Shown one piece after another: positions 20,208 to 28,883 of a stretch of 64,000 nt of DNA (the stretch's first letter is position 1; every line of letters begins with the position of its first letter). The notes beneath the pieces are model-generated. The model made no database searches, was not told the DNA's origin, and was given only the letters and a program-made list of their open reading frames with translations. This DNA comes from Acetobacter aceti NBRC 14818 (GTDB lineage: Bacteria > Pseudomonadota > Alphaproteobacteria > Acetobacterales > Acetobacteraceae), in assembly GCF_000193495.2 (NCBI RefSeq), contig NZ_AP023410.1:930001-994000 (forward strand). Reading direction: 5' to 3'. Made by a program: the position numbers and the translations under genes.

Positions 20208-21086
20208 ATGAAGCAGGTCAGCAAAATTCTTCTTCCTCTCAGCAGCGCACGAAATTCCGAAGCCGCCTTTGTCTCCGGCGCCAACTTCGCCCGCCGTTTC
20301 TCGGCCCATCTCGCCGTTCTGCATGTCCGATCGGATGGGCGTGACATTGCACCTCTCGCGGGCGAAGGTCTGACCGGAGGCATGGTGGAAGAACTCATCG
20401 CTTCCGCCGAGAAGGAAGGCGGCAAGCGTTCCCGTGAAGTGCAGAACGCCTTCGAGGATTTCGCAAGCCGGACACCGGACATCGAAGCCGTCCCTCCCCG
20501 TATCCCGTTTCCGCAGGGACGGCCGAGCATGAGCTTCAACGTCCTCAAAGGCGCAGAAAGCGAGGTCATCCCGTGGCATGCCCGGCTTTCCGATTTCACG
20601 CTGGTGCCACACCCGGACAGTGGGGACGAAGTGTCTTCCTCCGAAGCTCTCCACGCTGTGCTTTTCGATAGCGGACGTCCTGCCGTCATTGCACCCCGTA
20701 TACCGATGCCTCACTTTGTAAAGCGCGTGTGCATCGCATGGAATGGCACGGCAGAAGCCGCTTCGGCGCTTCGTGGGGTTCTCGCATGGGCCAGCACGTC
20801 CGAGAGAGTCCGCGTTCTTCATTGCGAAGATTATCAGCGTCGCGGTCCGGATGCCCGGGAAGTCGTGGACTATCTTTCCATGCACGGCATCGCAGCCGAC
20901 CGGCAGGAATTTCAGGCTATTGACCGCGATATCGGAAAAGGACTTCTGGGAGCCTGTCAGGATTTCGGTGCCGACATGCTGGCGATGGGCGCCTATTCCC
21001 ATTCCCGCCTGCGTCAGCTCATTCTCGGAGGCGTGACGCGCCATGTTCTGGAAAACAATACACAACTTGTGCTGATGAGCCGCTGA
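20208..21086 (+). CDS. Universal stress protein, tandem UspA domains
   Basis: A 292-residue protein with two UspA-like halves. The N-half (KILLPLSSARNSEAA, then AVLHVR) is divergent. The C-half begins near residue 168 (KRVCIAWNGTAEAASALRGV) and ends with GAYSHSRLRQLILGGVTRHV, which matches the ATP-binding G-2x-G-9x-G-S/T motif. Such proteins help survival under starvation or oxidative and acid stress. GGCAGGAGCG precedes the ATG. The gene stands alone and is followed by a strong terminator. Confidence 0.9.
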   Translation: MKQVSKILLPLSSARNSEAAFVSGANFARRFSAHLAVLHVRSDGRDIAPLAGEGLTGGMVEELIASAEKEGGKRSREVQNAFEDFASRTPDIEAVPPRIPFPQGRPSMSFNVLKGAESEVIPWHARLSDFTLVPHPDSGDEVSSSEALHAVLFDSGRPAVIAPRIPMPHFVKRVCIAWNGTAEAASALRGVLAWASTSERVRVLHCEDYQRRGPDAREVVDYLSMHGIAADRQEFQAIDRDIGKGLLGACQDFGADMLAMGAYSHSRLRQLILGGVTRHVLENNTQLVLMSR

Positions 21087-21109
21087 TCGGGCTCTGCCTC
21101 TCGTGTCGA

Positions 21110-21145
21110 AAGGTGTTGTCCACCTTGCATGGACAGCACCTTTTT
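21110..21145 (+). terminator. Rho-independent terminator after the universal stress gene
   Basis: AAGGTGTTGTCC (21110-21121) pairs with GGACAGCACCTT (21131-21142) with one G-U pair and a nine-base loop, then runs into TTTTT. It directly abuts the stop codon of the convergent LysR gene and may work in both directions. Confidence 0.85.
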
Positions 21146-22056
21146 CAGATTTCCCAGGGAGGTTTCTCGCCGAAACACTCCACCAGATAATCAATCATGA
21201 CACGGGTCTTGAGCGGTACTGTCAGAGCAGGAGTGTAGACTGCCTGCAACTCTGGCCCTTCCAGAAGAGGCATGTCCAATTCGAAAATTGTCAGGTCACC
21301 CTTGCGAACGGCATCAGCCACAATAAACAGAGGCTGGTAGATAATTCCCATTCCAGCCAGGGCCGCCTCCATCAGCACGTCACCGTTATTCGCGCTCAGC
21401 GGCCCGGAGATCGGTACCGTCACCTCGCCATTTCTGCCGAAACTCCATCGCCCGACACCGACAGCTTCACTGAGCGTGTAACCAAGGCACACATGTGATG
21501 CCAATTCAGACACTGTTTTTGGCGCACCATACTGTCTGAGATAAGACGGTGCCGCACACACGACAAAACGAATGGAAGTGAGTCTACGTGCTTTCAGGCT
21601 ACTCGCTTCCATCCGTCTGATTCTCAGAGCCAGATCCCAGCCCTGCGCGATCAGATCGACCAGACTATCATCCAGCCCAAGTTCGACGGAAACCTTGGGA
21701 TACCGCCTGCTGAATTCCGGCAAGACAGGTCCAAGGTATCTGATGGCGAAAGAAACAGGCGCATTCAGGCGTAATCTTCCCAGTGGCTCGCGCCCTCCGG
21801 CAGCCGTCTCATGTTCCATCTCATCGAGAGCGCCCAGAACCCGCTGACAACCAAGAAGATACCCCTTTCCCGCCTCCGTCAGCGACAGACGACGTGTACT
21901 GCGGTGAAACAGCGTCACGCCCAGACGCTCTTCCAACGCCACAATATGGCGCGTCACCATGGTCTGGGAGAGAGACAGGGTGCGGGCGGCTGCGGCAAAA
22001 CTGCCCTGTGCAACCACACGCACAAAGACCTGCATGCTTGTCACCCGGTCCAGCAT
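21145..22056 (-). CDS. LysR family transcriptional regulator
   Basis: A 303-residue regulator. The N-terminal winged HTH is MQVFVRVVAQGSFAAAAR, then SQTMVTRHIVALEERLGVTLFHRSTRR. The rest is a LysR substrate-binding domain (RLRLNAPVSFAIRYLGPVL; LSANNGDVLMEAALAGMGI) of the type that acts as an inducer or redox sensor. It is divergent from a DODA-type dioxygenase gene 100 bp away, its probable target. I set the start at 22056 because homology begins there; the open frame to 22176 has no family match. Confidence 0.92.
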   Translation of the reverse strand: MLDRVTSMQVFVRVVAQGSFAAAARTLSLSQTMVTRHIVALEERLGVTLFHRSTRRLSLTEAGKGYLLGCQRVLGALDEMEHETAAGGREPLGRLRLNAPVSFAIRYLGPVLPEFSRRYPKVSVELGLDDSLVDLIAQGWDLALRIRRMEASSLKARRLTSIRFVVCAAPSYLRQYGAPKTVSELASHVCLGYTLSEAVGVGRWSFGRNGEVTVPISGPLSANNGDVLMEAALAGMGIIYQPLFIVADAVRKGDLTIFELDMPLLEGPELQAVYTPALTVPLKTRVMIDYLVECFGEKPPWEI

Positions 22057-22102
22057 CTCACACCCACAGTTCCAGATATCTTGCCTGAAACAGACATTAT
22101 CA

Positions 22103-22114
22103 CAACTTAGGTTG
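22103..22114. promoter_or_regulatory. Possible LysR-type binding site
   Basis: CAAC-TTAG-GTTG is an imperfect dyad midway between the divergent LysR and dioxygenase genes. LysR sites are usually interrupted dyads in exactly this kind of gap. The match is short and may be chance. Confidence 0.3.
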
Positions 22115-22156
22115 GATGCCATTCTTCGATTAAGCACACTGTCGGAGGGCAATCCC

Positions 22157-22972
22157 ATGACTGACACCGCTAACACCAGAGAGGAACGTCAGCCAGTTCT
22201 GTTCCTGCCTCATGGTGGTGGACCATGCTTTTTCATGGACTGGGCAGGGTGGGACAAGATGGAAGCCCACCTTCGGAGCGTTGCCGCTACGCTGCCGCGC
22301 AAACCCTCAGCCATTCTTGTGGTTTCGGGCCACTGGGAAACCCGTGTGCCGACAGTCACGACAGCAGAAAAACATTCTCTGCTCTATGATTATTACGGAT
22401 TTCCAGACCACACCTATCATCTGAAATACCCCGCCTCCGGTTCGCCCGCTCTTGCTGCTCGTGTGCGATCATTGCTCACGCAGGCTGACATACCGAGCGC
22501 CGAGGATGACAGTCGCGGACTGGACCACGGCGTGTTCATCCCCTTCATGCTTGCCTTTCCGGAGGCCGACATTCCCATCGTGGAACTGTCGCTGCGTGAA
22601 GACATGAATGCAGCCGAGGAACTCCGTGTCGGACGAGCCCTCGCCCCCTTGCGGGACGAGAATGTCCTCATTGTCGCAACCGGCATGAGTTACCACAATC
22701 TCCGACAGTTCATGACGGGCGATCCCTCCACGGACGCCATTGCGCGAACATTCGACAGTTGGCTTTCCCGGACCGTGGAAGCAGCCCCTGCCGAGCGGGA
22801 TCAGGCGCTGGTCAACTGGGAACAGGCGCCCGGCGCGCGGATATGTCACCCACGCGAAGAACATCTTCTCTCCATCATGATCGCCGCCGGTGCCGCCGGG
22901 CAGGATCGTGGAGCGCGCACATACAGCGATGTGGTGATGGGGAAAGCCCTTTCGGGCTTCCGCTTCGGATAA
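22157..22972 (+). CDS. DODA-type extradiol ring-opening dioxygenase family protein (YgiD/LigB-like)
   Basis: A 271-residue class III extradiol dioxygenase family member. Metal-binding histidines are visible at His19 (LPHGGGP) and His59 (SGHWE), with later SYHNL and CHPREEHLL. The signature LDHGVFIPFMLAFPEADIP is typical of the 4,5-DOPA dioxygenase/YgiD group. GGAGGG precedes the ATG. It probably opens a catechol-like ring; the physiological substrate in bacteria of this family is mostly unknown. It is divergent from a LysR regulator and followed 28 bp later by a YceI gene, so the two are likely one operon. Confidence 0.92.
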   Translation: MTDTANTREERQPVLFLPHGGGPCFFMDWAGWDKMEAHLRSVAATLPRKPSAILVVSGHWETRVPTVTTAEKHSLLYDYYGFPDHTYHLKYPASGSPALAARVRSLLTQADIPSAEDDSRGLDHGVFIPFMLAFPEADIPIVELSLREDMNAAEELRVGRALAPLRDENVLIVATGMSYHNLRQFMTGDPSTDAIARTFDSWLSRTVEAAPAERDQALVNWEQAPGARICHPREEHLLSIMIAAGAAGQDRGARTYSDVVMGKALSGFRFG

Positions 22973-23000
22973 CTCAATTTTTCAAGCAAAGGATAAATCG

Positions 23001-23609
23001 ATGAAGAAAAGAACTCTCCTCACTTCCTCTCTGGCCGCTTTCGGCCTGATCGCCACATTGGGAACCGCCAGCGCTGCGCCACTTCCCGCCGATATTCCAT
23101 CGGGTCAGTATGCAATCGAGCCGGGGCATACACAGGTTATTTTCTCCCTGCTGCATTTCGGTTTCACCAACTATAGTGGTCTGTTTTCAGATGCTTCCGG
23201 CACACTGAAATTCAATCCCAAGCATCTCGACAGGACGAAGCTTGATGTCACTCTGAAAATCGACAGCGTTCAGACGACAAGCCCTCGTCTTACCGATGAA
23301 CTGAAAAGTGCCGACTGGTTTGATGCAGCCCAGTTCCCGACCGCAACCTTCGTTTCAAGCAGCGTGACCCCGACGGGTGAAGGGGCAGCTGATATTTCCG
23401 GCGACTTGACCATCCACGGCATCACCAAGCCAGCCACGCTTCATGCTCACTTCATCGGTGCAGGCGTCAACCCGATGGACAAGGCCTATACCATCGGTTT
23501 TGAAGGCACAGCTACGGTGAAGCGCAGTGAATTCGGTGTCAGCCAATACCTGCCTGTGGTCGGTGACGATGTAACCCTGATGATCGCCGGCGCGTTCGAA
23601 AAGAAGTAA
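23001..23609 (+). CDS. YceI family periplasmic polyisoprenoid-binding-like protein
   Basis: A 202-residue secreted lipocalin-like beta-barrel. A signal peptide (LLTSSLAAFGLIATLGTASA) is followed by the YceI fold: YAIEPGHTQVIFSLLHFGFTN, then LKSADWFDAAQFPTATFVSSS, ISGDLTIHGITKP and a C-terminal GDDVTLMI. Family members bind isoprenoid or amphipathic ligands in the periplasm and are often induced by base, acid or oxidative stress. It lies close behind the DODA-type dioxygenase, with a terminator after it. Confidence 0.94.
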   Translation: MKKRTLLTSSLAAFGLIATLGTASAAPLPADIPSGQYAIEPGHTQVIFSLLHFGFTNYSGLFSDASGTLKFNPKHLDRTKLDVTLKIDSVQTTSPRLTDELKSADWFDAAQFPTATFVSSSVTPTGEGAADISGDLTIHGITKPATLHAHFIGAGVNPMDKAYTIGFEGTATVKRSEFGVSQYLPVVGDDVTLMIAGAFEKK

Positions 23610-23633
23610 GCCCTGGCCAATTCGCTGATAGGG

Positions 23634-23661
23634 AGCCGGGCGCAAGATGCCCGGCTTTTTT
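23634..23661 (+). terminator. Rho-independent terminator after the YceI gene
   Basis: AGCCGGGC (23634-23641) pairs with GCCCGGCT (23649-23656), a seven-base loop, followed by TTTTTT. A textbook terminator for the dioxygenase-YceI unit. Confidence 0.9.
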
Positions 23662-23735
23662 ATTGCCTTCTGGATAGACTCAAAGAACAGAGAAAAGACC
23701 AATACTTTTCCCTCTATATTTGCAAAACGAGACGA

Positions 23736-25169
23736 TTACACTTCCTGTCCTTGCGGCATTTGCCCCGGAACATTCACCCTGCGCCCACCAAGGCACCAAC
23801 CGCCCAGCAGCGCGACAAAGGGCATAACAGCCAGAAACGTACTGATCCCCAAAGAAAGACCCGTAATGGTCGTGAAGTTATCAAGAATGATAAACAGCAC
23901 GCTGGCCAGCACAAACACGGACAGAACCGGGCACCAGTTTGTCGACAGGCTTCCAGCCTTCTTTATTCTATTGTTCCGAAAGAACATGACCACTGCGGCA
24001 GATGTGAGAATCATCAGCAGCACGATTCCCACTGTCGAGATACCAGCCATCGAGCCAAAAACCGTCACCAGCGGATCGGCCCCGGACAATGCGGCAACAC
24101 CAACCAGCAGGAACGCCGTAATGGTCTGCACCACAGAAGAACTGTGCGGTGAGGCATGACGGGAATGGGTCTGCGCCAGAAAACCGGGCAGAATGCCTTC
24201 ACGACCAAGCACAAGCTGATAGCGCGCAATGATGTTGTGGAATGAAAGCAGACAGGCGAACAGGCTGGTCAGCAGCAATACTTCCATGACGTTGCGCATG
24301 CCCGTGCCCACATAGCGGCTGGCCGTATCCAGAACCATATTGCCGCCGTCTGCCAGATATTTGCGGGCTACGGCGGTCACGGAATCAGCGCCCCAGGCTT
24401 CAATCAGGCACCAGCAGGAAAAGGCGTAAAACACACCGATGATCGCCACAGCACCATAAGTCGCACGAGGAATGGTGCGCTCAGGATCACGCGCCTCGTC
24501 CCGGAAAATCGCGGTGGCTTCAAACCCCAGAAAGCCCGTGATGGCGAAGAGAAGCGCCACGGCAAATGGCCCCATTGGCTCTGCCGCATCTGTGGTCACG
24601 GGAGCCGGAACGGGAGATGGATGCATCACGATGGCTGCATTCATGATGACTACCACACCGATTTCCAGAATCAGCGCGATACCGAGGACACGCGAGCTGA
24701 GTTCAATGTGCCGATAGCCAAGCACGCCCACCACAGCCAGCACCCCAAAGGCATAAAGCCACCAGGGAAGATGCGGACCTCCCCACTCCCTGATGGCGTC
24801 ATCAACCGCCCAGCCGAAGAAGCCGTAAACGCCAACCTGAATGGCGGTATAGGTCAGCAGAGCCACGAAAGCCCCGCCGCAGCCGATACGTTTGCCAAGC
24901 CCCTCACGGATATAGGAAAAGAACGCGCCCGCCTCTTTCATATAGGGCGTCATGGCGACAAAGCCGATGGAAAACAGCATCAACACGAGCGCCGCTGCGA
25001 CAAAGCCGGTCCAGGCGTAGGGGCCATTTCCCTGAGCGATGGCAAGCGGCACGTTTCCACTGACCACAGTCAGAGGCGCAGCAGCCGCCACGACCATAAA
25101 GATGATCTCCGCCACACCCAGATTACCGGAAAGGCGTCCTTGCGGTGAAGAGGTGTCGGTTTTCTTCAT
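23736..25169 (-). CDS. APC family amino acid permease
   Basis: A 477-residue protein with about 12 transmembrane helices. Typical APC features are the unwound helix-1 region (AAAAPLTVVSGNVPLAIAQG), ITGFLGFEATAIFRDEARDPERTIPRA in the helix-6/7 region, and FHNIIARYQLVLGREGILP. It probably imports an amino acid, polyamine or amide. Its start overlaps the stop of the upstream nitrilase-family gene by 4 bp, so the two are translationally coupled. The enzyme likely hydrolyses what the permease imports, or acts on a related compound. Confidence 0.93.
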   Translation of the reverse strand: MKKTDTSSPQGRLSGNLGVAEIIFMVVAAAAPLTVVSGNVPLAIAQGNGPYAWTGFVAAALVLMLFSIGFVAMTPYMKEAGAFFSYIREGLGKRIGCGGAFVALLTYTAIQVGVYGFFGWAVDDAIREWGGPHLPWWLYAFGVLAVVGVLGYRHIELSSRVLGIALILEIGVVVIMNAAIVMHPSPVPAPVTTDAAEPMGPFAVALLFAITGFLGFEATAIFRDEARDPERTIPRATYGAVAIIGVFYAFSCWCLIEAWGADSVTAVARKYLADGGNMVLDTASRYVGTGMRNVMEVLLLTSLFACLLSFHNIIARYQLVLGREGILPGFLAQTHSRHASPHSSSVVQTITAFLLVGVAALSGADPLVTVFGSMAGISTVGIVLLMILTSAAVVMFFRNNRIKKAGSLSTNWCPVLSVFVLASVLFIILDNFTTITGLSLGISTFLAVMPFVALLGGWCLGGRRVNVPGQMPQGQEV

Positions 25170-25969
25170 GCTCTTTCCTTTCGTGGGTCGGAGATCAGAG
25201 ATCGATAGGCGGATGGCCGCCTGTCCTGAAGATAGGGATTGTCGTGCTGGGCGCGGGCAACCAGACCGGGCTCCACATCGGCAACAATCAGACCGTCGCC
25301 ACGTTCGATGCGTGCCAGAACAGAAGCGTCCGGAGCCACGATCTGACTGTTGCCCACATAGTGAGTGTTACCTTCGCGTCCATCATGATTGATGTAGGCG
25401 AGATAGATCTGGTTTTCCCATGCCCGCGCACGGATCACTTCACGGGCGACAAAAGTAAAAGGCTCCATCTGCGCCGTCGGGACAAGCAGCAGTTCACACC
25501 CTGCCAGAGCTGTGGCCCGCACATATTCGGGAAACTCGACATCATAACAGATCATTGTAGCAATCCGAATGCCCATGAACGACACGACTTCAGGATTGGC
25601 GTCGCCCGGCAGAAAGAAATGGCGATCCAGTTCACCGAAGAGATGCTGCTTGCGATAACGCAGCACTTCATGCCCCTCAGACGTCAACATGACGGCACTG
25701 TTATAGAAACCTTCCGGTGTATTTTCCGCAAAGCCTACAAGGATTGCGAGACTGTGCCGCTGAGCGATCTCCCTGATCGCAGGAATCGGGTCTGTCCTGG
25801 CGAGTTCAAAAAGACGTTCACCAATGTCATAACCCGTCACAAACAGTTCGGGGGTAACAAGCAGATCGGCTCCAAGCGTACGCGCCTCCCCGGCAGCCCG
25901 ATCCAGTTCCCGCAGATTGGCAGCCACGTCACCCGGCGTTCCTGCTGTCTGAAGTCCGGCAATCCGCAT
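25166..25969 (-). CDS. Carbon-nitrogen hydrolase (nitrilase superfamily amidase)
   Basis: A 267-residue cytoplasmic amidase with the complete Glu-Lys-Cys triad: Glu41 (TPELFVTGY), Lys107 (YRKQHLFGE) and Cys141 (MICYDVEFPE). Length and the final RRPSAYR segment fit the aliphatic-amidase/carbamoylase branch rather than true nitrilases. The substrate is unresolved. Translation is coupled to the downstream amino-acid permease by a 4-bp overlap, which argues for uptake and hydrolysis of an amide or N-carbamoyl compound as a nitrogen source. No regulator lies alongside. Confidence 0.92.
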   Translation of the reverse strand: MRIAGLQTAGTPGDVAANLRELDRAAGEARTLGADLLVTPELFVTGYDIGERLFELARTDPIPAIREIAQRHSLAILVGFAENTPEGFYNSAVMLTSEGHEVLRYRKQHLFGELDRHFFLPGDANPEVVSFMGIRIATMICYDVEFPEYVRATALAGCELLLVPTAQMEPFTFVAREVIRARAWENQIYLAYINHDGREGNTHYVGNSQIVAPDASVLARIERGDGLIVADVEPGLVARAQHDNPYLQDRRPSAYRSLISDPRKERA

Positions 25970-26099
25970 TTCAGCTCGCTCTCTTTCTTACGATAACGCA
26001 ACAGACCTACACGAAAGAGAAACTGATGTGCAATGACTTCACACCTTACATGGCACGCGACCCCACACGCCTTTCACAAGAAGCGGCTTGGAGGGACAG

Positions 26100-26246
26100 A
26101 TGACCATTCATCCTGAACCTGTCACTTGTCGGGATATTTTCTCCTCCAATATTGATCCTTCCAACACAATTGCGACATTGAATTCCCGGCTGACATTTCA
26201 TGCTGGATGCACTCAAATTTACTTGTTTATCACATGGTTATTGTAA
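26100..26246 (+). CDS. Possible small protein, 48 residues
   Basis: An ATG five bases after GGAGGG opens a 48-codon frame ending in TAA. The product starts MTIHPEPVTC, has two Cys residues, and ends in a hydrophobic YLFITWLL. I do not recognise it. It lies in a 311-bp gap between the nitrilase and FkbM genes and is more AT-rich towards its end. It may be a real small gene, a leader peptide for the FkbM gene, or a fragment of a decayed gene. Confidence 0.3.
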   Translation: MTIHPEPVTCRDIFSSNIDPSNTIATLNSRLTFHAGCTQIYLFITWLL

Positions 26247-26280
26247 TATATTTTATCGTCATAGTTGAAACGGGAAACCA

Positions 26281-27072
26281 ATGGAAAAATCAATTTCATT
26301 TGCAGGACGAGATTTCTTTTTCGATGATGTGGATGGCAAGGACCAGATAGCCCAACAAATCAGAAACGGATCATTTGAGCAGCCTCTCCCAATAATGATT
26401 ATGGCGAGTCTGTCCAGAATGGGCGGCACTTTCCTCGACGTCGGGGCCAATAGTGGCATATATACCATTCTGGCCTGCGCCACATCTCCGGAAATCAAAG
26501 TTCTGGCATTTGAGCCTTATCCCCTGGTCCGAGAGGCGTTGCAAAAGAACGTCATCGTCAACGGCTATGATCAGCGTGTCTCTCTTTTTCCCTACGCTCT
26601 CAGCGATCAGGAAGGGACCCTTCCACTCTATATCCCCGATGATTCTCATGGCGTTCTGGAAACGAGCTGCTCCCTTGAAAGCACGTTCAAGGACAACATA
26701 AGTCACACGATAAGTGTTGACGTAAAAACCATGGACTCATTTGGTCTATATGAAAATATATCAGTTATAAAAGTAGATATAGAAGGGCACGAACCATCCT
26801 TCATGAAAGGCGCCATTGAGACAATAAAAAGAAACAGGCCAATTATATTCTGCGAAATACTTTCCTCTGATACAGGTTTCTTTAATAGTTTCCTCCCCTC
26901 TGTGGGATATTATGACTTCAGACTTCGTCATGACATGGCCATTCTCGACGAGAGAATTGCGTTTGATAACCATTCATGGAACCATGCTTTTGTACCTCGT
27001 GAGAAATTGTCAGTTTTTTATGACTGCTGCCGCACCCATGGCCTTGAGGTTGTAAAAAAGGTCGTCATCTGA
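26281..27072 (+). CDS. FkbM family methyltransferase
   Basis: A 263-residue SAM-dependent methyltransferase. Seen: motif I FLDVGANSGIYTIL, the acidic motif VLAFEPYPLVREAL, and a C-terminal VIKVDIEGHEPSFMKGA, the family signature. FkbM enzymes O-methylate sugars, glycolipids or polyketides. Base composition is clearly more AT-rich than the flanking core genes (for example the ATATCAGTTATAAAAG stretch near 26760), suggesting recent transfer. GGGAA precedes the start. No glycan cluster lies alongside; an SDR gene follows 203 bp later. Confidence 0.9.
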   Translation: MEKSISFAGRDFFFDDVDGKDQIAQQIRNGSFEQPLPIMIMASLSRMGGTFLDVGANSGIYTILACATSPEIKVLAFEPYPLVREALQKNVIVNGYDQRVSLFPYALSDQEGTLPLYIPDDSHGVLETSCSLESTFKDNISHTISVDVKTMDSFGLYENISVIKVDIEGHEPSFMKGAIETIKRNRPIIFCEILSSDTGFFNSFLPSVGYYDFRLRHDMAILDERIAFDNHSWNHAFVPREKLSVFYDCCRTHGLEVVKKVVI

Positions 27073-27275
27073 ACGGCCCTACTCCTTACTGGCGGCCTTC
27101 ATGCAGGACCAGGGATCTTTGAAGACCGTCCTATAAAAAGCAATGAAATCTGCCAGAAAACGCTGTGCGGCCTAAGATTTTTGCGGACACAGAAATCGAA
27201 TAAACAGCGAGCAACGCAACCACCTCTCTCCCGATGCATTGTCTCTCTGAAACATCAACCTTCGGGAGACCTGTC

Positions 27276-28079
27276 ATGCCTTCAACGCTCTCCAGCAGAC
27301 AGTTTGAGAACAAGAGAGTTTTTATCAGTGGAGGCAGTCAGGGCATCGGTCAGGCCCTTTCCCATGCTTTTGCACGGGAAGGCGCACGTGTTGCCGTCAA
27401 TGGACGTCACAAGGATAAACTGGACGCTTTCCTCCCTACTCTTCCTGCCGTAAGTTCTGGACCTCATATCTCCAGTCCTGCCGATGTGGCCGATGAACAG
27501 TCGGTCATCAACGCGATCGATCAGACCTTCCGTGATTTCGGTGGCCTCGATGTTCTGATTTGCAATGCAGGCGTTCTTTCGGAATCACCTTCCGAAGACG
27601 TTACATACGAAGACTTCATGAAGGTCATGAGTGTGAACGTTACGGGCGTCATGTTCTGTGTGCGTGAGGTGCTTAAACGCTGGCTGCACACCGGCACCAA
27701 AGGAAGTATCATCATCAACAGTTCGGTGCATCAGATCATCCCGAAACCTGCTTTTCTCGCCTATTCCGCCAGCAAGGGCGCCGTAGGCAATATGGTCAGG
27801 ACATGGGGACTGGAATACGCATCGCGCGGCATTCGCGTAAACGGTGTCGCACCCGGCGCGATTCTCACACCCATGAATGACGCCTGGATGAACGATCCAC
27901 AGAAATATGAAACTGTGTCATCACATATTCCTATGGGCCGCCCCGGAAAACCTGATGAAATTGCAGAACCAGTGCTTTTTCTGGCCTCTGGACTGGCTTC
28001 CTACATTACTGGCCAGACATTGTATGTTGATGGTGGCCTGACTCTTTATGCCGATTTCGCGAAAAACTGGAGCTCTTAA
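27276..28079 (+). CDS. Short-chain dehydrogenase/reductase (glucose 1-dehydrogenase-like)
   Basis: A 267-residue classical SDR. Seen: the nucleotide loop SGGSQGIGQAL (18-28), GRHKDK after strand 2 suggesting NADP use, ICNAGVLSES, a catalytic Ser in INSSVHQI and the Tyr/Lys in YSASKGA, and a closing YVDGGLT. GGGAG lies upstream of the ATG at 27276; the open frame starts earlier at 27234. The substrate is unknown; sugars, polyols or keto-alcohols are usual in this subgroup. No strong terminator follows. Confidence 0.92.
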   Translation: MPSTLSSRQFENKRVFISGGSQGIGQALSHAFAREGARVAVNGRHKDKLDAFLPTLPAVSSGPHISSPADVADEQSVINAIDQTFRDFGGLDVLICNAGVLSESPSEDVTYEDFMKVMSVNVTGVMFCVREVLKRWLHTGTKGSIIINSSVHQIIPKPAFLAYSASKGAVGNMVRTWGLEYASRGIRVNGVAPGAILTPMNDAWMNDPQKYETVSSHIPMGRPGKPDEIAEPVLFLASGLASYITGQTLYVDGGLTLYADFAKNWSS

Positions 28080-28457
28080 ATAATTACAAGCATGAATTTT
28101 TAAAATATAATACGTTACGCAATTAAAAATTACAACATTATTTTCTTTTTTTGCATAATACCCTGAAGGATTGAAGAAAAAATTCATTGTTTTGATCAAA
28201 AAATTTATTCTATACTAACCAATATTTTGTACGCTTGCTGCAACATCAATCAGACGTTTCCTGAGTTTTGAGAAGACTATCTCAGACAGGTCGAGACATG
28301 GCAGCTGATCAGAAGGAAAAATAATTTACGTAATCGAATTCAGGCGCTGCCTGCACGACAGCCATTTGAGCAAGACAGGTTACTTATCACGACGACATTA
28401 TTCGGTCGCAGACTTGTAAGGAAGACCAGAAGCCTCTGACAACGATGAGGAGGAAAT
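28080..28457. other. AT-rich intergenic region without a recognisable gene
   Basis: About 380 bp of low-GC DNA. No coding frame is convincing. The only structure of note is a 12-bp palindrome TTTTGATCAAAA (28190-28201), followed by AT-rich sequence that could hold a promoter. The right end carries GAGGAGG (28446-28452). Confidence 0.5.
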
Positions 28458-28682
28458 GTGCAGCGAACACTTAATGCGGCCTACGCACAGCCTTATGATT
28501 TAAACATAAACTACCACTCCTTGCATCCCGAAGCACACAAAGTCCGGGCTACCCCCGAACCAGGCGGGGACCGGATCTCACGACAAGACCGGCTTTTTCA
28601 AACAACGCCTCATCTGCAATCTGGCACTGAGCTAGATCTCAATACATTCCGAGCTCACTTTGAGAGTTACTGGCAGATTTAA
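28458..28682 (+). CDS. Hypothetical small protein, 74 residues (doubtful)
   Basis: A GTG start lies five bases after a strong GAGGAGG ribosome site and opens a 74-codon frame. The product is polar, begins MQRTLNAAYAQPYDLN, and has no signal peptide or membrane helix. I recognise no family. An ATG two bases earlier opens only 15 codons in another frame, so the ribosome site could instead serve a short leader peptide. It lies 200 bp upstream of the TonB-dependent receptor. Confidence 0.3.
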   Translation: MQRTLNAAYAQPYDLNINYHSLHPEAHKVRATPEPGGDRISRQDRLFQTTPHLQSGTELDLNTFRAHFESYWQI

Positions 28683-28809
28683 AGAGCCATCGGATTTATG
28701 TTGCAATAAAGCAACGGCTGTATGCTTCTCAACCAATCCGCCTTCGTGAAAAGGTCTGAGGTGCTGGAAAAGGCATCATAGAAATGCTTTATATCCCCAT
28801 AGACCAAAA

Positions 28810-28838
28810 CGATATCGAAATGACACATTCCGATATCG
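28810..28838. promoter_or_regulatory. Repeated palindrome CGATATCG, candidate operator
   Basis: Two copies of CGATATCGAA start at 28810 and 28831, exactly 21 bp apart (two helical turns). Each contains the perfect palindrome CGATATCG. They end 45 bp before the TonB-dependent receptor start, where a regulator of the receptor would bind. No such regulator is encoded nearby. Confidence 0.45.
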
Positions 28839-28883
28839 AATCGGAAAGCGACCGAAAAATCTTGAGAGATTCAGGAAGGCCAC

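Noticed and set aside
20118-21194. 358-codon minus-strand frame opposite the universal stress gene
   Set aside because: The plus strand has clear UspA motifs, a ribosome site and a terminator; the antisense product has none.
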